From contig NZ_CAWLFA010000001.1 of the NCBI RefSeq assembly GCF_963860125.1, positions 1,488,001 to 1,552,000 of the forward strand: 64,000 nt of DNA, read 5' to 3'. The stretch comes from Picosynechococcus sp. PCC 7002. GTDB taxonomy: Bacteria > Cyanobacteriota > Cyanobacteriia > Cyanobacteriales > MRBY01. A model generated the notes under the pieces. That model saw only the letters and a list, made by a program, of their open reading frames with translations, did no database searches and had not been told where the DNA came from. A program made the translations under genes and the position numbers. Shown here in pieces: positions 8,310 through 17,657 of the stretch; position 1 is the first letter of the stretch, and each line of letters begins with the position of its first letter.

Positions 8310-10064
8310 ATGAGTTTAAACCTGTTAGATCGAGTCAGTCAATTTTTATTGACTCGCTCAAAAAAAGTATGTGATCGCACTACTCTATTCTGGCTTCTAT
8401 TCGCACTATTTCTTGGCCTTCTATATCCAATTTTAGCCCTGACTAAAATTTCCGGAGAGCTTCACTGGATACAAGATGATGCTCGACAACATATTTTTTG
8501 GATGGCGAGATTTTTAGATCCAGAATTATTTTCCGATGATTTAATTGCGGATTATTACAACTCAATTTCTCCAGCCGGCGTATCTTTTTTTTATTATTGT
8601 CTTGCTAAATTGGGTGTTGACCCTGATTTCTTATCTAAAATAGTACCTTTGTTACTCAGTCCTCTGACAGTATTTTTAAGTTTTATCCTTTGCTTAGAAA
8701 TATTACCAATTCCCTTTGCTGCTTTTCTGTCTAGTACAGTTCTGATACAAAATCTCTGGCTTCAAGACGGACTAACTTCCGGAACTGCGAAAGCTTTTTT
8801 GATTCCTATTTTTTTATTATTTCTTTGGGCAGTAATACGTAAGTCTTTTTTCTGGACAATAGGATCAATAGTTTTTCTAGGATTGTTTTATGGATCTTTT
8901 GTGTTAGTTGCAGCAGGAGTCTTAGTCTGTCAATACTTTACTCTAAATCAAGGAAAACTTCAGCTTAACTACAATCGTCATGATAAAAATTTAGCAATTT
9001 CTGGATTGCTAGTTGCCTTTGTCGTGTTATTGCCCCACATCCTTAGTAATTCTGACTTCGAACCTGTAATCTCCCTTACTCAAGCAAAACAACTGCCAGA
9101 ATTTGAACCAGGAGGAAGAGCAAGTTTTTTTCAAACTAACTGGTGGGATTACCTTTTCAATGGTGGTCGTACAGGGATTCGTCTTACTGCGGCATTACGA
9201 CCTGATTTAGTCTATATTTCTTTATTATTGCCGATTATTTTTTTATATAAAAAACATTTTCCTTTAACTCAAGACATTCGCCGATTGTTTGTGTTGAACC
9301 AACTACTAATTAGCGGATTTGTCCTATACACATTGGCTCATTTATTCCTATTTAAACTTTATTTGCCTAGTCGTTATAGTTTGCATAGTTTGCGTTTTAG
9401 TTTAACCATTCTTTGTGGTCTGACTTTGGTGATTTTATTGGATAAGCTAGTTCGTTTATGTCGAGAAAGATCTTTAAGGACTGTGCGGCTAGTCTTTCTG
9501 GTATTTGCTTTGTTTTCTATTGCTTTTTCTTTACTTGTTGATCCATTAACTGATAAAGACTTTCCTAGTACTGGATATATCACTGGGAAATATCATAATT
9601 TATATCAATTTTTACAACAAACTCCAAAAGATACCCTGGTTGCTTCTTTTGCCGATGAGGCCAGCAACATACCATCTTTCTCGCAACGGAGTGTATTCGT
9701 AGCGGCAGAATATGGCATCCCTTACCATGTGGGATATTATGACCAGTTTCGCCAACGTACTCAGGATTTAATTACAGCCCATTACAATATTGATCCCACA
9801 GTACTGCAGAGATTTATTTATGATTCAAAAATTGATTTATGGTTGGTTAATTCTGATGTTTTTAGCGTCAAATTCTTAGAAGCGAATCGATGGTTTAACC
9901 ATTTCCAACCTCAAGCCAGCAATGCTATTCATCAAGTTAAGTTAAATAAAGAGGCGATCGCTCTGTGGCAAGTCCAAAAACAATGCACCATCTTTACTGA
10001 TCAAGATATAAATGTAGTGAGCTCGGACTGCATCCTAGACTGGATTTCTAAAGAGCTAAACTAG
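8310..10064 (+). CDS. Large polytopic membrane protein, GT-C-like
   Basis: A 584-residue protein with roughly ten or more hydrophobic segments and a soluble C-terminal part of about 140 residues. The first periplasmic loop contains WIQDDARQHIFWMARFLDP. An acidic pair in this loop is a feature of GT-C glycosyltransferases that use lipid-phosphate sugars (Dpm/PMT/ArnT fold), but I do not recognise the exact family. The divergent GT2 gene 44 bp away could supply the lipid-linked donor. The pair is clearly AT-rich, with few HIP1 sites, so recent acquisition is plausible. Sure as a gene, unsure as to activity. Confidence 0.65.
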   Translation: MSLNLLDRVSQFLLTRSKKVCDRTTLFWLLFALFLGLLYPILALTKISGELHWIQDDARQHIFWMARFLDPELFSDDLIADYYNSISPAGVSFFYYCLAKLGVDPDFLSKIVPLLLSPLTVFLSFILCLEILPIPFAAFLSSTVLIQNLWLQDGLTSGTAKAFLIPIFLLFLWAVIRKSFFWTIGSIVFLGLFYGSFVLVAAGVLVCQYFTLNQGKLQLNYNRHDKNLAISGLLVAFVVLLPHILSNSDFEPVISLTQAKQLPEFEPGGRASFFQTNWWDYLFNGGRTGIRLTAALRPDLVYISLLLPIIFLYKKHFPLTQDIRRLFVLNQLLISGFVLYTLAHLFLFKLYLPSRYSLHSLRFSLTILCGLTLVILLDKLVRLCRERSLRTVRLVFLVFALFSIAFSLLVDPLTDKDFPSTGYITGKYHNLYQFLQQTPKDTLVASFADEASNIPSFSQRSVFVAAEYGIPYHVGYYDQFRQRTQDLITAHYNIDPTVLQRFIYDSKIDLWLVNSDVFSVKFLEANRWFNHFQPQASNAIHQVKLNKEAIALWQVQKQCTIFTDQDINVVSSDCILDWISKELN

Positions 10065-10138
10065 CCTTACCTGCATTATTTGATTAGTGTTAGACTTAGA
10101 ATGAACTTAATAAAAGTTAATAAAACCTGTTCTAGGGT

Positions 10139-11617
10139 ATGACTTCCATCTTTCCAAACAAAACGAAATCTTACAATCAAGCCGCGTGGCAAAAAGGCTA
10201 TGAATCCCAGCGACAGGAACTTGCCTATGAAGTCACAGATATTGACGGCGAGATCCCTGTCGAATTGATGGGAACCTTGTTTCGTAACGGGCCTGGGCTC
10301 TTAGACATTGGTGGCATGCCGATTAAGCATCCTTTCGATGGTGATGGAATGGTCTGCTCAGTCAGCTTTCAGGAAGGGCGGGCCTATTTCCAGAATCGCT
10401 TTGTGCAGACAGCAGGGTTTGTGGCGGAACAAAAAGCTGGTCAACCTATTTATCGAGGCGTATTTGGAACGCAAAAACCGGGCGGTATTTTCAATAATAT
10501 GTTTGACTTGCGGTTGAAAAATATCGCAAACACAAACGTGATCTATTGGGGGAAAAAACTGTTAGCCCTCTGGGAAGCGGCAGAACCCCACAGTTTAAAT
10601 CCTGAAAATTTGGAAACGCGCGGCCTGGATTATTTAGGGGAAACGCTCAAGCCTGGGGATAGTTTTTCGGCCCATCCACGTATTGATCCGGCGAGTATTT
10701 GGGATGGGGGCGAACCTTGTTTGGTGAATTTTGCGGTAAAACCAGGTCTTCCGACGCGCTTGGTGATCTATGAAATTAGTCCGGCAGGCAAATTACTGCG
10801 CTATCGAGAACATGAAGCTAAAGGCTTTGCATTTATCCATGATTTCGTGATTACGCCCAATTACGTCATTTTTTTCCAAGCGTCGGTGAAATTTAATCCT
10901 TTGCCCTATGTTTTGGGGTTTAAGGGGGCCGGTGAATGTGTGAAGTTTGAGGCGGATAAACCGACGCAGATGATCGTCATTCCGAGGGATCCGGCACGGG
11001 ATGATGTACAAACGTTAGAGGCGGAGGCGGGTTTTGTGTTTCACCATGCCAATGCCTTTGAGCAGGATAAACGAATTATCGTGGATTCGGTCTGCTATCA
11101 GTCAATCCCCCAGGTGCAGGCAGATGTGGATTATAAAAATGTTGATTTTGAGACTTTAGATCCGGGGCAGTTATGGCGCTTTACTCTAGATTTAGAGACA
11201 AAAAAGGTGACGCGAGAACTATTGGCTACCCGCTGTTGTGAATTCCCGGTGGTGCATCCAGAGCGTGTGGGACGGGACTATCGTTATGCCTACATCGGGG
11301 CGACCCACGCCAAAACAGGCAATGCACCGTTGCAGGCGGTGTGGAAGGTGGATCACCAAGGGGAGGATTCTCAAGTTTATTCCTTTGCGCCAGACGGATT
11401 TACGGGGGAGCCGATTTTTGTACCCCGTCCAGGAGCTACGGCAGAGGATGAAGGCTGGGTTCTCTTGATGGTCTATGATTCGGCCCAGCATCGCTCGGAT
11501 GTGGTGATTTTTGATGCGCAAAATTTTGCTCAACCTTTGGCAACCCTACATTTAAAGCAGCATATTCCCTATGGCCTGCATGGTAGTTGGACGCCGGAAG
11601 TGTTTGTGAATTTCTAG
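10139..11617 (+). CDS. Carotenoid cleavage oxygenase family protein
   Basis: A member of the RPE65/CCD family, seven-bladed propeller enzymes with a non-haem iron that cleave carotenoids or apocarotenoids. The four iron-binding histidines are seen in the SAHPR, FIHDF, FHHANAF and YGLHGSW segments; the family start GTLFRNGPG is near residue 50. The length of 492 matches cyanobacterial Diox1/ACO-like enzymes. Soluble or membrane-associated. The exact double bond cut cannot be read. The stop codon overlaps the convergent Ycf49-like stop by three bases. Confidence 0.9.
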   Translation: MTSIFPNKTKSYNQAAWQKGYESQRQELAYEVTDIDGEIPVELMGTLFRNGPGLLDIGGMPIKHPFDGDGMVCSVSFQEGRAYFQNRFVQTAGFVAEQKAGQPIYRGVFGTQKPGGIFNNMFDLRLKNIANTNVIYWGKKLLALWEAAEPHSLNPENLETRGLDYLGETLKPGDSFSAHPRIDPASIWDGGEPCLVNFAVKPGLPTRLVIYEISPAGKLLRYREHEAKGFAFIHDFVITPNYVIFFQASVKFNPLPYVLGFKGAGECVKFEADKPTQMIVIPRDPARDDVQTLEAEAGFVFHHANAFEQDKRIIVDSVCYQSIPQVQADVDYKNVDFETLDPGQLWRFTLDLETKKVTRELLATRCCEFPVVHPERVGRDYRYAYIGATHAKTGNAPLQAVWKVDHQGEDSQVYSFAPDGFTGEPIFVPRPGATAEDEGWVLLMVYDSAQHRSDVVIFDAQNFAQPLATLHLKQHIPYGLHGSWTPEVFVNF

Positions 11618-11925
11618 TCGACCGATTCTTTGGGGTCAGGCGATCGCCAAATCCACCAGGCCCCTAAACACAGGGTGCAGTTACCCAGGAGAGTGAGGGC
11701 GGCTTGGATCGTGACGAGCCATTCGAGGCTGGGTGCATTGTCGAAAAAGTGCCAAGTGCAGGCACACATCGCGCTAACGAGGGACGGCAACATTCCCCAG
11801 GCGAGGGCCGACCAGCTTTTGTCTTGGGTCAGATTGCCGTAGGTTTGGATCAGCCAAATAGCCAAAATCCACTCCAAAACGCTAGAGATGTGGACAATCC
11901 AAGTGGGAAAGGAAAGGGCGTTCAT
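11614..11925 (-). CDS. Ycf49-like (DUF2499) membrane protein
   Basis: A 103-residue protein with three hydrophobic segments. The sequence FPTWIVHISSVLEWILAIWL, the AWGMLPSLVSAMCACTWHFFDN block and TIQAALTLLGNCTLC are typical of the DUF2499/Ycf49 family found in cyanobacteria and plastids. Its function is not established. It sits 20 bp downstream of coaBC on the same strand and may be cotranscribed with it. Confidence 0.75.
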   Translation of the reverse strand: MNALSFPTWIVHISSVLEWILAIWLIQTYGNLTQDKSWSALAWGMLPSLVSAMCACTWHFFDNAPSLEWLVTIQAALTLLGNCTLCLGAWWIWRSPDPKESVD

Positions 11926-11945
11926 CGCAGGGGCAGAAATTTTGT

Positions 11946-13157
11946 TTAAAGTTGCTTGATAAAGTCTAGTAGATGATGGGCGATCGCCCCCTTGCTGGCC
12001 TGGGGAATTGTCGCCTTGCGGCCTTCTTTGTCGAGGAAAATCAGTTGGTTCGTCTCACTAGCAAAACCGGAATTAGCTTGATCCACGGCATTGGCGGCGA
12101 TCGCATCGAGTTTTTTCCGTTGCAATTTAGCCAGGGCGGGGGCCGTAATTTCCCCCGTCTGGGCCGCAAAACCGATTAATTTTTGGTCGGGGCGTTTCCG
12201 TTGACCCAGTTGGGCGGCGATGTCAGGAATTTCCTCTAAGGCAAGGCTTTCGGGCAACTCTGCCTTCGCGAGCTTATGGTCATAGTTCACCGTGGGCCGC
12301 ACATCACCGACCGCTGCACACAGAATGAGCCAATCAAACTGATCCGCCTGGGATAGCATCATTTGCTCCATTTCGGCGGCGCTAGTGACGGGAAAGCGGT
12401 GGAGATTCGCTAAATTTTCTAACAAGCGACTTTCCATCGGCCCATGGACTAGGGTCACAGTGGCGCCTCGATAGGCAGCGGCTTCGGCGATCGCTAAACC
12501 CATTTTTCCCGTCGAAGGATTACTAATAAAGCGCACGGGGTCAAAATGCTCCCTGGTTCCTCCGGCGCTGACGAGAATTTTTTTGCCTGCGAGATCCGCT
12601 CGGCCCCGACTGTGGATCAGTGCTTGAACCGCTTTAATAATCTGCACGGGTTCTGCCATGCGTCCTTTGCCTTGGCGATCGCAGGCCAACAAACCACTAT
12701 TTGGGTCGAGGATGTGATAGCGCTGATCCTGTTGGAGTCGCCGCCAATTGGACTGCACCGAGAGCTGTTGCCACATGTCCGTATTCATCGCCGGGGCGAC
12801 TAAAACTGGGCAAGTGGAGGCCAAAATAATGTTTGTCAGCAACGTATCCGCAAGGCCCAGGCTTACTTTTGCGAGGGTATTCGCCGTTAGGGGGGCTAGC
12901 AAAATTAAATCTGCCCATTCTCCCAGGTCGATATGCACCGGTCGGGGGCGGTGGCTATCCCAAAAATCTTCGTCTGTATAGGCTGGGTGACGGCTGAGGG
13001 TGGCCACCGTGAGGGGCGTGATAAAACGTTGGGCCGAATCCGTCAGGACGACCCTGAGCTCTGCCCCAGCCTGGAACAGTTGGGAAATGACTTCACAAAC
13101 TTTGTAGGCGGCAATGCCCCCACTAATGCCGACGACAATCTTTTTTTCGTTGAGCAT
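11946..13157 (-). CDS. coaBC: Bifunctional phosphopantothenoylcysteine decarboxylase / phosphopantothenate-cysteine ligase
   Basis: Carries out two successive steps of coenzyme A synthesis in the cytosol. The N-terminal flavoprotein (CoaC) domain starts VGISGGIAAYKVCEVI and has the APAMNTDMW motif that binds the substrate. The C-terminal CoaB domain starts near residue 190 with ILVSAGGTREHFDPVR and FISNPSTGKMG and ends with the LIGFAAQT and ANAV segments. Length 403 is standard. The ATG abuts the stop of the upstream small gene (TAAATG), so translation is probably coupled. Confidence 0.95.
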   Translation of the reverse strand: MLNEKKIVVGISGGIAAYKVCEVISQLFQAGAELRVVLTDSAQRFITPLTVATLSRHPAYTDEDFWDSHRPRPVHIDLGEWADLILLAPLTANTLAKVSLGLADTLLTNIILASTCPVLVAPAMNTDMWQQLSVQSNWRRLQQDQRYHILDPNSGLLACDRQGKGRMAEPVQIIKAVQALIHSRGRADLAGKKILVSAGGTREHFDPVRFISNPSTGKMGLAIAEAAAYRGATVTLVHGPMESRLLENLANLHRFPVTSAAEMEQMMLSQADQFDWLILCAAVGDVRPTVNYDHKLAKAELPESLALEEIPDIAAQLGQRKRPDQKLIGFAAQTGEITAPALAKLQRKKLDAIAANAVDQANSGFASETNQLIFLDKEGRKATIPQASKGAIAHHLLDFIKQL

Positions 13158-13370
13158 TTACGATTCGTCGTAGGCTTCGATGTCCAAGAGGTGCCAGTAG
13201 GGTTCGACTAACTCTTGCCGTTGAAAGGCGATCGCCCGCAACAAGTGCCAATCCTGGAGGGCTTCAAAGGGAGTTCCATAATCGTCCTGTTCTAATCGTG
13301 CGGCGAGTTGAGCCACATCCGTTTCGTCCATGTGGGCGATTTCCTGGGGGGTTTTTGTTAAGACTGTCAT
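13158..13370 (-). CDS. DUF2555 small cyanobacterial protein
   Basis: A 70-residue acidic, probably helical, soluble protein. LAARLEQDDYGTPFEALQDWHLLRAIAFQR matches what I know of DUF2555, which is restricted to cyanobacteria and plastid-bearing lineages. The function is unknown. Its TAA abuts the ATG of coaBC and GGGAGG precedes its ATG, so it is the first gene of a coaBC operon. Confidence 0.6.
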   Translation of the reverse strand: MTVLTKTPQEIAHMDETDVAQLAARLEQDDYGTPFEALQDWHLLRAIAFQRQELVEPYWHLLDIEAYDES

Positions 13371-13543
13371 AAATAAGACCTCCCTGACGCTGCACGTTCT
13401 TTTAGGTTCTGTTCATTCTTTATTCTACTCTTAGAAATTCCCAAAACAATGGCCTGTCACCGTTCTTATTGTCGGCTTGATTTGTCGAGTAAACTAGACG
13501 TAATCTTAAGGGGAGATTCTGTTCCCCAAGGAGTCAGCCTCCC

Positions 13544-13750
13544 ATGTTAATTGAACCCAGCGTGTTGCGAGCTGCCCAGCAGATCTATAACCAATATGTT
13601 GCTGTTCATCCCGTGCGCTCCCAATATGTCACTGGGGTTTCGGTTAATCCAAAAACGCTCCAGGGATTTGTCAGCTTTCGTGAACGGTCTATTCTCTTGC
13701 CCAGGGAAGTTTTCGTACCTGTCGAACAGCTGATGAGCTACGATGTCTGA
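13544..13750 (+). CDS. Small conserved-looking protein, unknown function
   Basis: A 68-residue soluble protein: an N-terminal amphipathic helix (PSVLRAAQQIYNQYV) followed by short strands (GVSVNPKTLQGFVSFRERSILLPREVF). The ATG is preceded by AAGGAG at a spacing of about 11. A GGGGA/TCCCC hairpin (13510-13527) lies just ahead of that site. I do not recognise a family. A longer overlapping frame on the other strand lacks a start site and is rejected. Confidence 0.5.
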   Translation: MLIEPSVLRAAQQIYNQYVAVHPVRSQYVTGVSVNPKTLQGFVSFRERSILLPREVFVPVEQLMSYDV

Positions 13751-13800
13751 CGTTAAAAACTGAGCATTTCCTCGGCGGATCGTTCTCAGAAAAAAAAATT

Positions 13801-14295
13801 TTAGGTGTCCGTTCCGGACGTTTCGAGACGACAGCGATCGCCAGCACCACAGGCTTGTCGTTCTTCCCGGTTTTGGATCAGAGTGATTAAATCGGGACGG
13901 CCCGTTAGTTGCAGACGATATTTCGCCCAGATGCCATAAACCCAATCGGCCAGTTGCCCAATGCCAGGAAGTTTGGTGATGCCATAGACCCAGCCCATCC
14001 CCAGGACTTCGTAAACATACCGAAAAACCGCCACATTTTGGAGCACTGTCCCGTCGGGTAGTACGCCATGGATCCGCTCCATCGCTGCCCGGAAAGTCAC
14101 ACCACCATGGCGACTGGGGTCGTAATCATCGGCTGCCACATCCACAAAGCAAATTAACCCACGGCCATTATCCTTGCGCCGCAGAAAGTTAACCTCCCGC
14201 AGACAAAGGGGACATTGACCGTCATAGAGCAATTTGACTTTCCAGGATGGGGCGGAGGACATGGCGCAATTTCGGAGTGAGATACTTAACTCCAT
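13801..14295 (-). CDS. DCC family thiol-disulfide oxidoreductase-like protein
   Basis: LLYDGQCPLCLREVNFLRR near the N terminus is the DxxCxxC motif that gives the DCC (DUF393) family its name; the later ITKLPGIGQLADWVYGIWAKYR is the usual C-terminal block. These are thioredoxin-like proteins of uncertain substrate. The start could be the ATG at 14295 or the one at 14262; neither has a clear ribosome site. It lies 94 bp downstream of the DUF2330 gene on the same strand, which hints at a shared redox theme. The tail is Cys-containing (QACGAGDRC). Confidence 0.75.
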   Translation of the reverse strand: MELSISLRNCAMSSAPSWKVKLLYDGQCPLCLREVNFLRRKDNGRGLICFVDVAADDYDPSRHGGVTFRAAMERIHGVLPDGTVLQNVAVFRYVYEVLGMGWVYGITKLPGIGQLADWVYGIWAKYRLQLTGRPDLITLIQNREERQACGAGDRCRLETSGTDT

Positions 14296-14389
14296 TGTAA
14301 AGATTTTTTGCGAGTACCTGGGGAATCACCAAAAGGGCGTTTTTAAGGCTGTGTTCTTTTGGCGATCGCCCCAGTCTTTCACTCTCCAA

Positions 14390-15730
14390 TTACCAAATAG
14401 AATCCCACCAAGCCTCATCTGTTGGCGTTGGGCCATTGGTTTCGATAAAGTCAACCTTGCGGCGAATGTCTGCTGGCTCCCAACCCGTTAACTTCGCCAG
14501 GGTTTGTACCGCCGCTTCCTGGCGTTGGTAGGTACGTTCTCGATAGGCTTGGGCTGCACTACAGGTCATTTCCCCCCGATAGGGATGACGAATCACATAG
14601 CGCCCTTGGAAAAACTGACGATTGGTCGTTTCTTGGAAACGGAGATCTTCCGGAAACTTGTCGCGGCCATAACGCACATGGAGCCTCGTGATAAACACCC
14701 TGGGGAGATATTGATCTTCATCCCAAAAGACCCCCGCCTGTTTTAGCTCTGCTTTCGTTAGATTGGGGGCAGAACAGGGATCACAACTGCTCATGTCCCA
14801 GGCGTATTCTAGGAAAATATCATCCCGGCCTTGGCGTTGGTAGTCTTGCTCAAACATGGTGGTATAAAAATCGCCAAACTCCGCTTCCACAAATTCGGGA
14901 ATTTCCACATTCGAGGGAATTTTTACGGTGCGATAGTTAGTTACTTCCGCCTGGCCCTTGGGGGAAAGGATATAGACAATCAGATCCTGGGCTTGTTGGG
15001 CGTTCATCATTCCCAAGCGAATCGGCAGCATATATTTCGGTGACTCGAAGGCCATCATCAGGGGACGCAATTGGTTTACGCCGCTCCGGTCAAATTCTTC
15101 GAGGTTGACCTTGGCCACAAAGAATTTCAGTTTGTTGCGGATATAGGGCCGCAGTAACTCACTGGCCCCCTGGGGTAGTTGATAATCGTTTTGGCGTAAC
15201 CAAGTTTCGAGGCCATCGGATTCTTTGGCACTGAGAATGAGGATGTCGTATTCGCCGACGCTAAATTGTTCCTCGATGGTGACGCCGAGATCGGCTGCTG
15301 TTTCGCGCATGGATTCTGCGGCCATGGGCATTGGTGGCGCCGCATTTTGCAGGAGCCCAAAACCATCATCAAATCTCCTTACAGCACAGGGATTTTCGTC
15401 AAAATATTCCACGAGGCGGGGGGCGCTAAAGTCATTCAGGCGTTTGATGATACTCGCTTCCCCAATGTGAACCTGTTCTTCTTTGAGAATAACTGGGACA
15501 GGCACCACCAGGGCAAAATCTGAGACTTCTCCTTCATAGTCGTTGGCCATGGTTAGTACGGTGCGATCGCCATCCCGGGCAATAATCACCTGGGATGCCT
15601 GGTTATAGAGATCGGTATCGGCCTTGGCGACATAGAAACCACAGAAGGCCCAGGCGGGTTGGGTCAGTAGTAGTAAACCAATACAGGTTATGGCCAAGCC
15701 GCGCAAATATTGCAGGATCGTTTTAAACAT
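14390..15730 (-). CDS. Exported DUF2330 protein
   Basis: A 446-residue protein with a signal peptide ending LLLLTQPAWA before FCGFYVAKADTDLYN, the conserved start of DUF2330. Central blocks ANDYEGEVSDFALVVPVPV and the later AWDMSSCDPCSAP and TRLHVRYGRDKFPEDLRF also fit. Two Cys in SCDPC may bind metal or form a disulfide. It would act in the periplasm or thylakoid lumen. The function is unknown. The ATG at 15730 (AAGGAAAA upstream) is chosen because a longer in-frame version would overlap the preceding gene and add no signal. Eight bases separate it from the RnfD-like gene. Confidence 0.75.
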   Translation of the reverse strand: MFKTILQYLRGLAITCIGLLLLTQPAWAFCGFYVAKADTDLYNQASQVIIARDGDRTVLTMANDYEGEVSDFALVVPVPVILKEEQVHIGEASIIKRLNDFSAPRLVEYFDENPCAVRRFDDGFGLLQNAAPPMPMAAESMRETAADLGVTIEEQFSVGEYDILILSAKESDGLETWLRQNDYQLPQGASELLRPYIRNKLKFFVAKVNLEEFDRSGVNQLRPLMMAFESPKYMLPIRLGMMNAQQAQDLIVYILSPKGQAEVTNYRTVKIPSNVEIPEFVEAEFGDFYTTMFEQDYQRQGRDDIFLEYAWDMSSCDPCSAPNLTKAELKQAGVFWDEDQYLPRVFITRLHVRYGRDKFPEDLRFQETTNRQFFQGRYVIRHPYRGEMTCSAAQAYRERTYQRQEAAVQTLAKLTGWEPADIRRKVDFIETNGPTPTDEAWWDSIW

Positions 15731-15738
15731 GATTTTCC

Positions 15739-16623
15739 TTAGATAACGGGGCGAGTTTGTAGGGTCAAAGAAGAATCGCCAATAGGGGCTTTCACCTGAG
15801 CTTTTTCTTGCCACTGGAACCGGGGCGATCGCCAAATTTTATCGATCACAATGGTGCTAGGAGCCAGACAGAATAATGCCCAGAAAATTGCCGTCGAAGT
15901 ATAGAGGCCATGTTGCAAAACAAAGGTGAGCAGGGCGATACTAATGGCCCAAAAAATTCGTCCCTGTTTCCCATTGGGGATCGAGCGCGGATCCGTAAGC
16001 ATAAAAAATGCAAATAGCAGTAGCGAGCCGCTAGTAAGCTGGTGGGCAACCACATCCCAACTCCAACCCAGCCAGAAATTACGAAGAATTTCTAAACCGC
16101 CGTAACTTGCTAGAAAAGCAATCGACGTATCCCAGCGACCAACTCGGTTGAGCACAAGGCCAGCCGCACTAAAAAATAGCAATAGATACCACCAATCAGT
16201 GCCCCATTGACCGGGAGAAACCCAAGCCCCATCTGTCCACAGGAGAGCCATAATGATGCCGAAATTGGCGGGGTTGAAAAAATGTTTTTCTTGATAACGG
16301 AATAAAAATTTACTGGCGATCGCCCCGACCGCTGCCCCCACTAAAACGAGGGGATGATTTACCCGCAGGAGCAGGGAAAGGCCCAAGCCAGTAATCGCCG
16401 CACTCCGCGCCCCGGAAATAAGTAGCGGTTGCCATTGTAGAGGGGTTTCTTGTCGGCAACGATAGGCTTGCCAAGCACTGAAGCTCCATTGGGTCAAAAT
16501 ACAGGTGGCGATCGCCAGCAAAACCCAGGTTAAATTTAACGTCCAGTCTCGCGTGTAAACTCCCAGCAGGAGAAACGTCGTCAGAATTGCAATTTGATAA
16601 TCACGGGCATCACTGAAGGGCAT
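15739..16623 (-). CDS. RnfD/NqrB-like membrane protein
   Basis: A 294-residue polytopic protein of the NQR2/RnfD family, whose members bind flavin in ion-pumping electron transfer complexes. The diagnostic block is KFLFRYQEKHFFNPANFGI, with FFMLTDPRSIPNGKQGRIFW later; SGARSAAITGLGLSLLLR corresponds to the SGxxTxxxxxL region. I see no obvious S-T-A-T flavinylation motif. No other RNF or NQR subunit is in the window, so it is an orphan paired with DUF2330. The ATG at 16623 is chosen because GGGAGG lies seven bases upstream; TTG at 16647 is less likely. Confidence 0.75.
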   Translation of the reverse strand: MPFSDARDYQIAILTTFLLLGVYTRDWTLNLTWVLLAIATCILTQWSFSAWQAYRCRQETPLQWQPLLISGARSAAITGLGLSLLLRVNHPLVLVGAAVGAIASKFLFRYQEKHFFNPANFGIIMALLWTDGAWVSPGQWGTDWWYLLLFFSAAGLVLNRVGRWDTSIAFLASYGGLEILRNFWLGWSWDVVAHQLTSGSLLLFAFFMLTDPRSIPNGKQGRIFWAISIALLTFVLQHGLYTSTAIFWALFCLAPSTIVIDKIWRSPRFQWQEKAQVKAPIGDSSLTLQTRPVI

Positions 16624-16876
16624 TGAAAATCCTCCCTGACTAAGCAAGAAATAAGTTGCCTAAAGTATGAAAGACAAGTCCAGGGATGACGAAAAGGTTT
16701 CTTTTTTTGTAACAGAAAACCTTGAGACTTGTGGCAGTCGTAAACTAGAGTCAAGGCAGGATTCCAGGGGCTGTTTAATATTAAAAAATGTGAATTTGAT
16801 TGACTAATAAATTTCTAGAGCGTCAAACACAATTGTCTCTGTGATCTTGCACCTGTGTGTAGGAGTATGAAAAAAA

Positions 16877-17581
16877 ATGCAACTGAAAAAATTGTTTGTC
16901 CCATTATTGGCGGGAATGTTGTTCCTGGGGGGAACCTCTGGGGCGATCGCCGAAGAACTATTGCGCACGATCACTGTCACGGGGCGCGGCGAAGAAGCCA
17001 TTGCCACGAGTCTTTCTGAAGTACGCCTTGGGGTCGAGGTGCGGGGGGCGACGGCAACCCAAGTCCAGGCAGATATCGCCAAGCGCAGTAACCAAGTGGT
17101 GGATTTTCTCAAGTCCAAAAATGTCGCCAAGCTCACCACCACGGGCATTAATCTCCAGCCGGAATATGATTACAACAATGGCGATCGCCGCCTCATCGGT
17201 TACTTGGCCACCAATACAGTGAGCTTTGAAGTGCCCACCGCCCAAGCCGGGAGCCTGATGGATGAAGCTGTCAAAGTCGGAGCAACCCGCATTGATGGGA
17301 TTTCCTTCCGGGCCACCGAAGCCGCCCTCGCTGAAGCAGAAAAAACCGCCCTCGCTGAAGCCGCCCAGGATGCGCGCACCCAGGCCCAAACTGTCCTCGG
17401 TGCCTTGGGTTTGAGTCCCCAGGAAATTGTCCAAATCCAGGTCAATGGGGCGACGCCGCCAACCCCCATTTTTAAAACCATGGATACGGCACGAATCGCC
17501 TTCGAAAGTGCAGCGCCTTCTCCGGTAGAAGGGGGTGAACAGACGGTGAATGCTTCCGTAACCCTGACGATCCGTTACTAA
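16877..17581 (+). CDS. SIMPL (DUF541) domain exported protein
   Basis: A 234-residue protein with a signal peptide (LFVPLLAGMLFLGGTSGAIA) and then one SIMPL domain: ITVTGRGEEAIATSLSEVRLGVEV, VVDFLKSKNVAKLTTTGINLQPEY, and the C-terminal ASVTLTIRY strand. Helices rich in Ala/Glu (ALAEAEKTALAEAAQDAR) link the strands. SIMPL proteins are periplasmic or surface proteins, some linked to stress tolerance, with no general activity known. It is monocistronic, divergent from the RnfD-like operon across a 253-bp gap in which I saw no further gene. Confidence 0.8.
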   Translation: MQLKKLFVPLLAGMLFLGGTSGAIAEELLRTITVTGRGEEAIATSLSEVRLGVEVRGATATQVQADIAKRSNQVVDFLKSKNVAKLTTTGINLQPEYDYNNGDRRLIGYLATNTVSFEVPTAQAGSLMDEAVKVGATRIDGISFRATEAALAEAEKTALAEAAQDARTQAQTVLGALGLSPQEIVQIQVNGATPPTPIFKTMDTARIAFESAAPSPVEGGEQTVNASVTLTIRY

Positions 17582-17657
17582 CACCCTGCTTTTTGGGCTA
17601 AATTACGCTTAAATCTAGGGGCGATCGCCTTGTGGGATAGGGGCGAAACTTGAGGGA

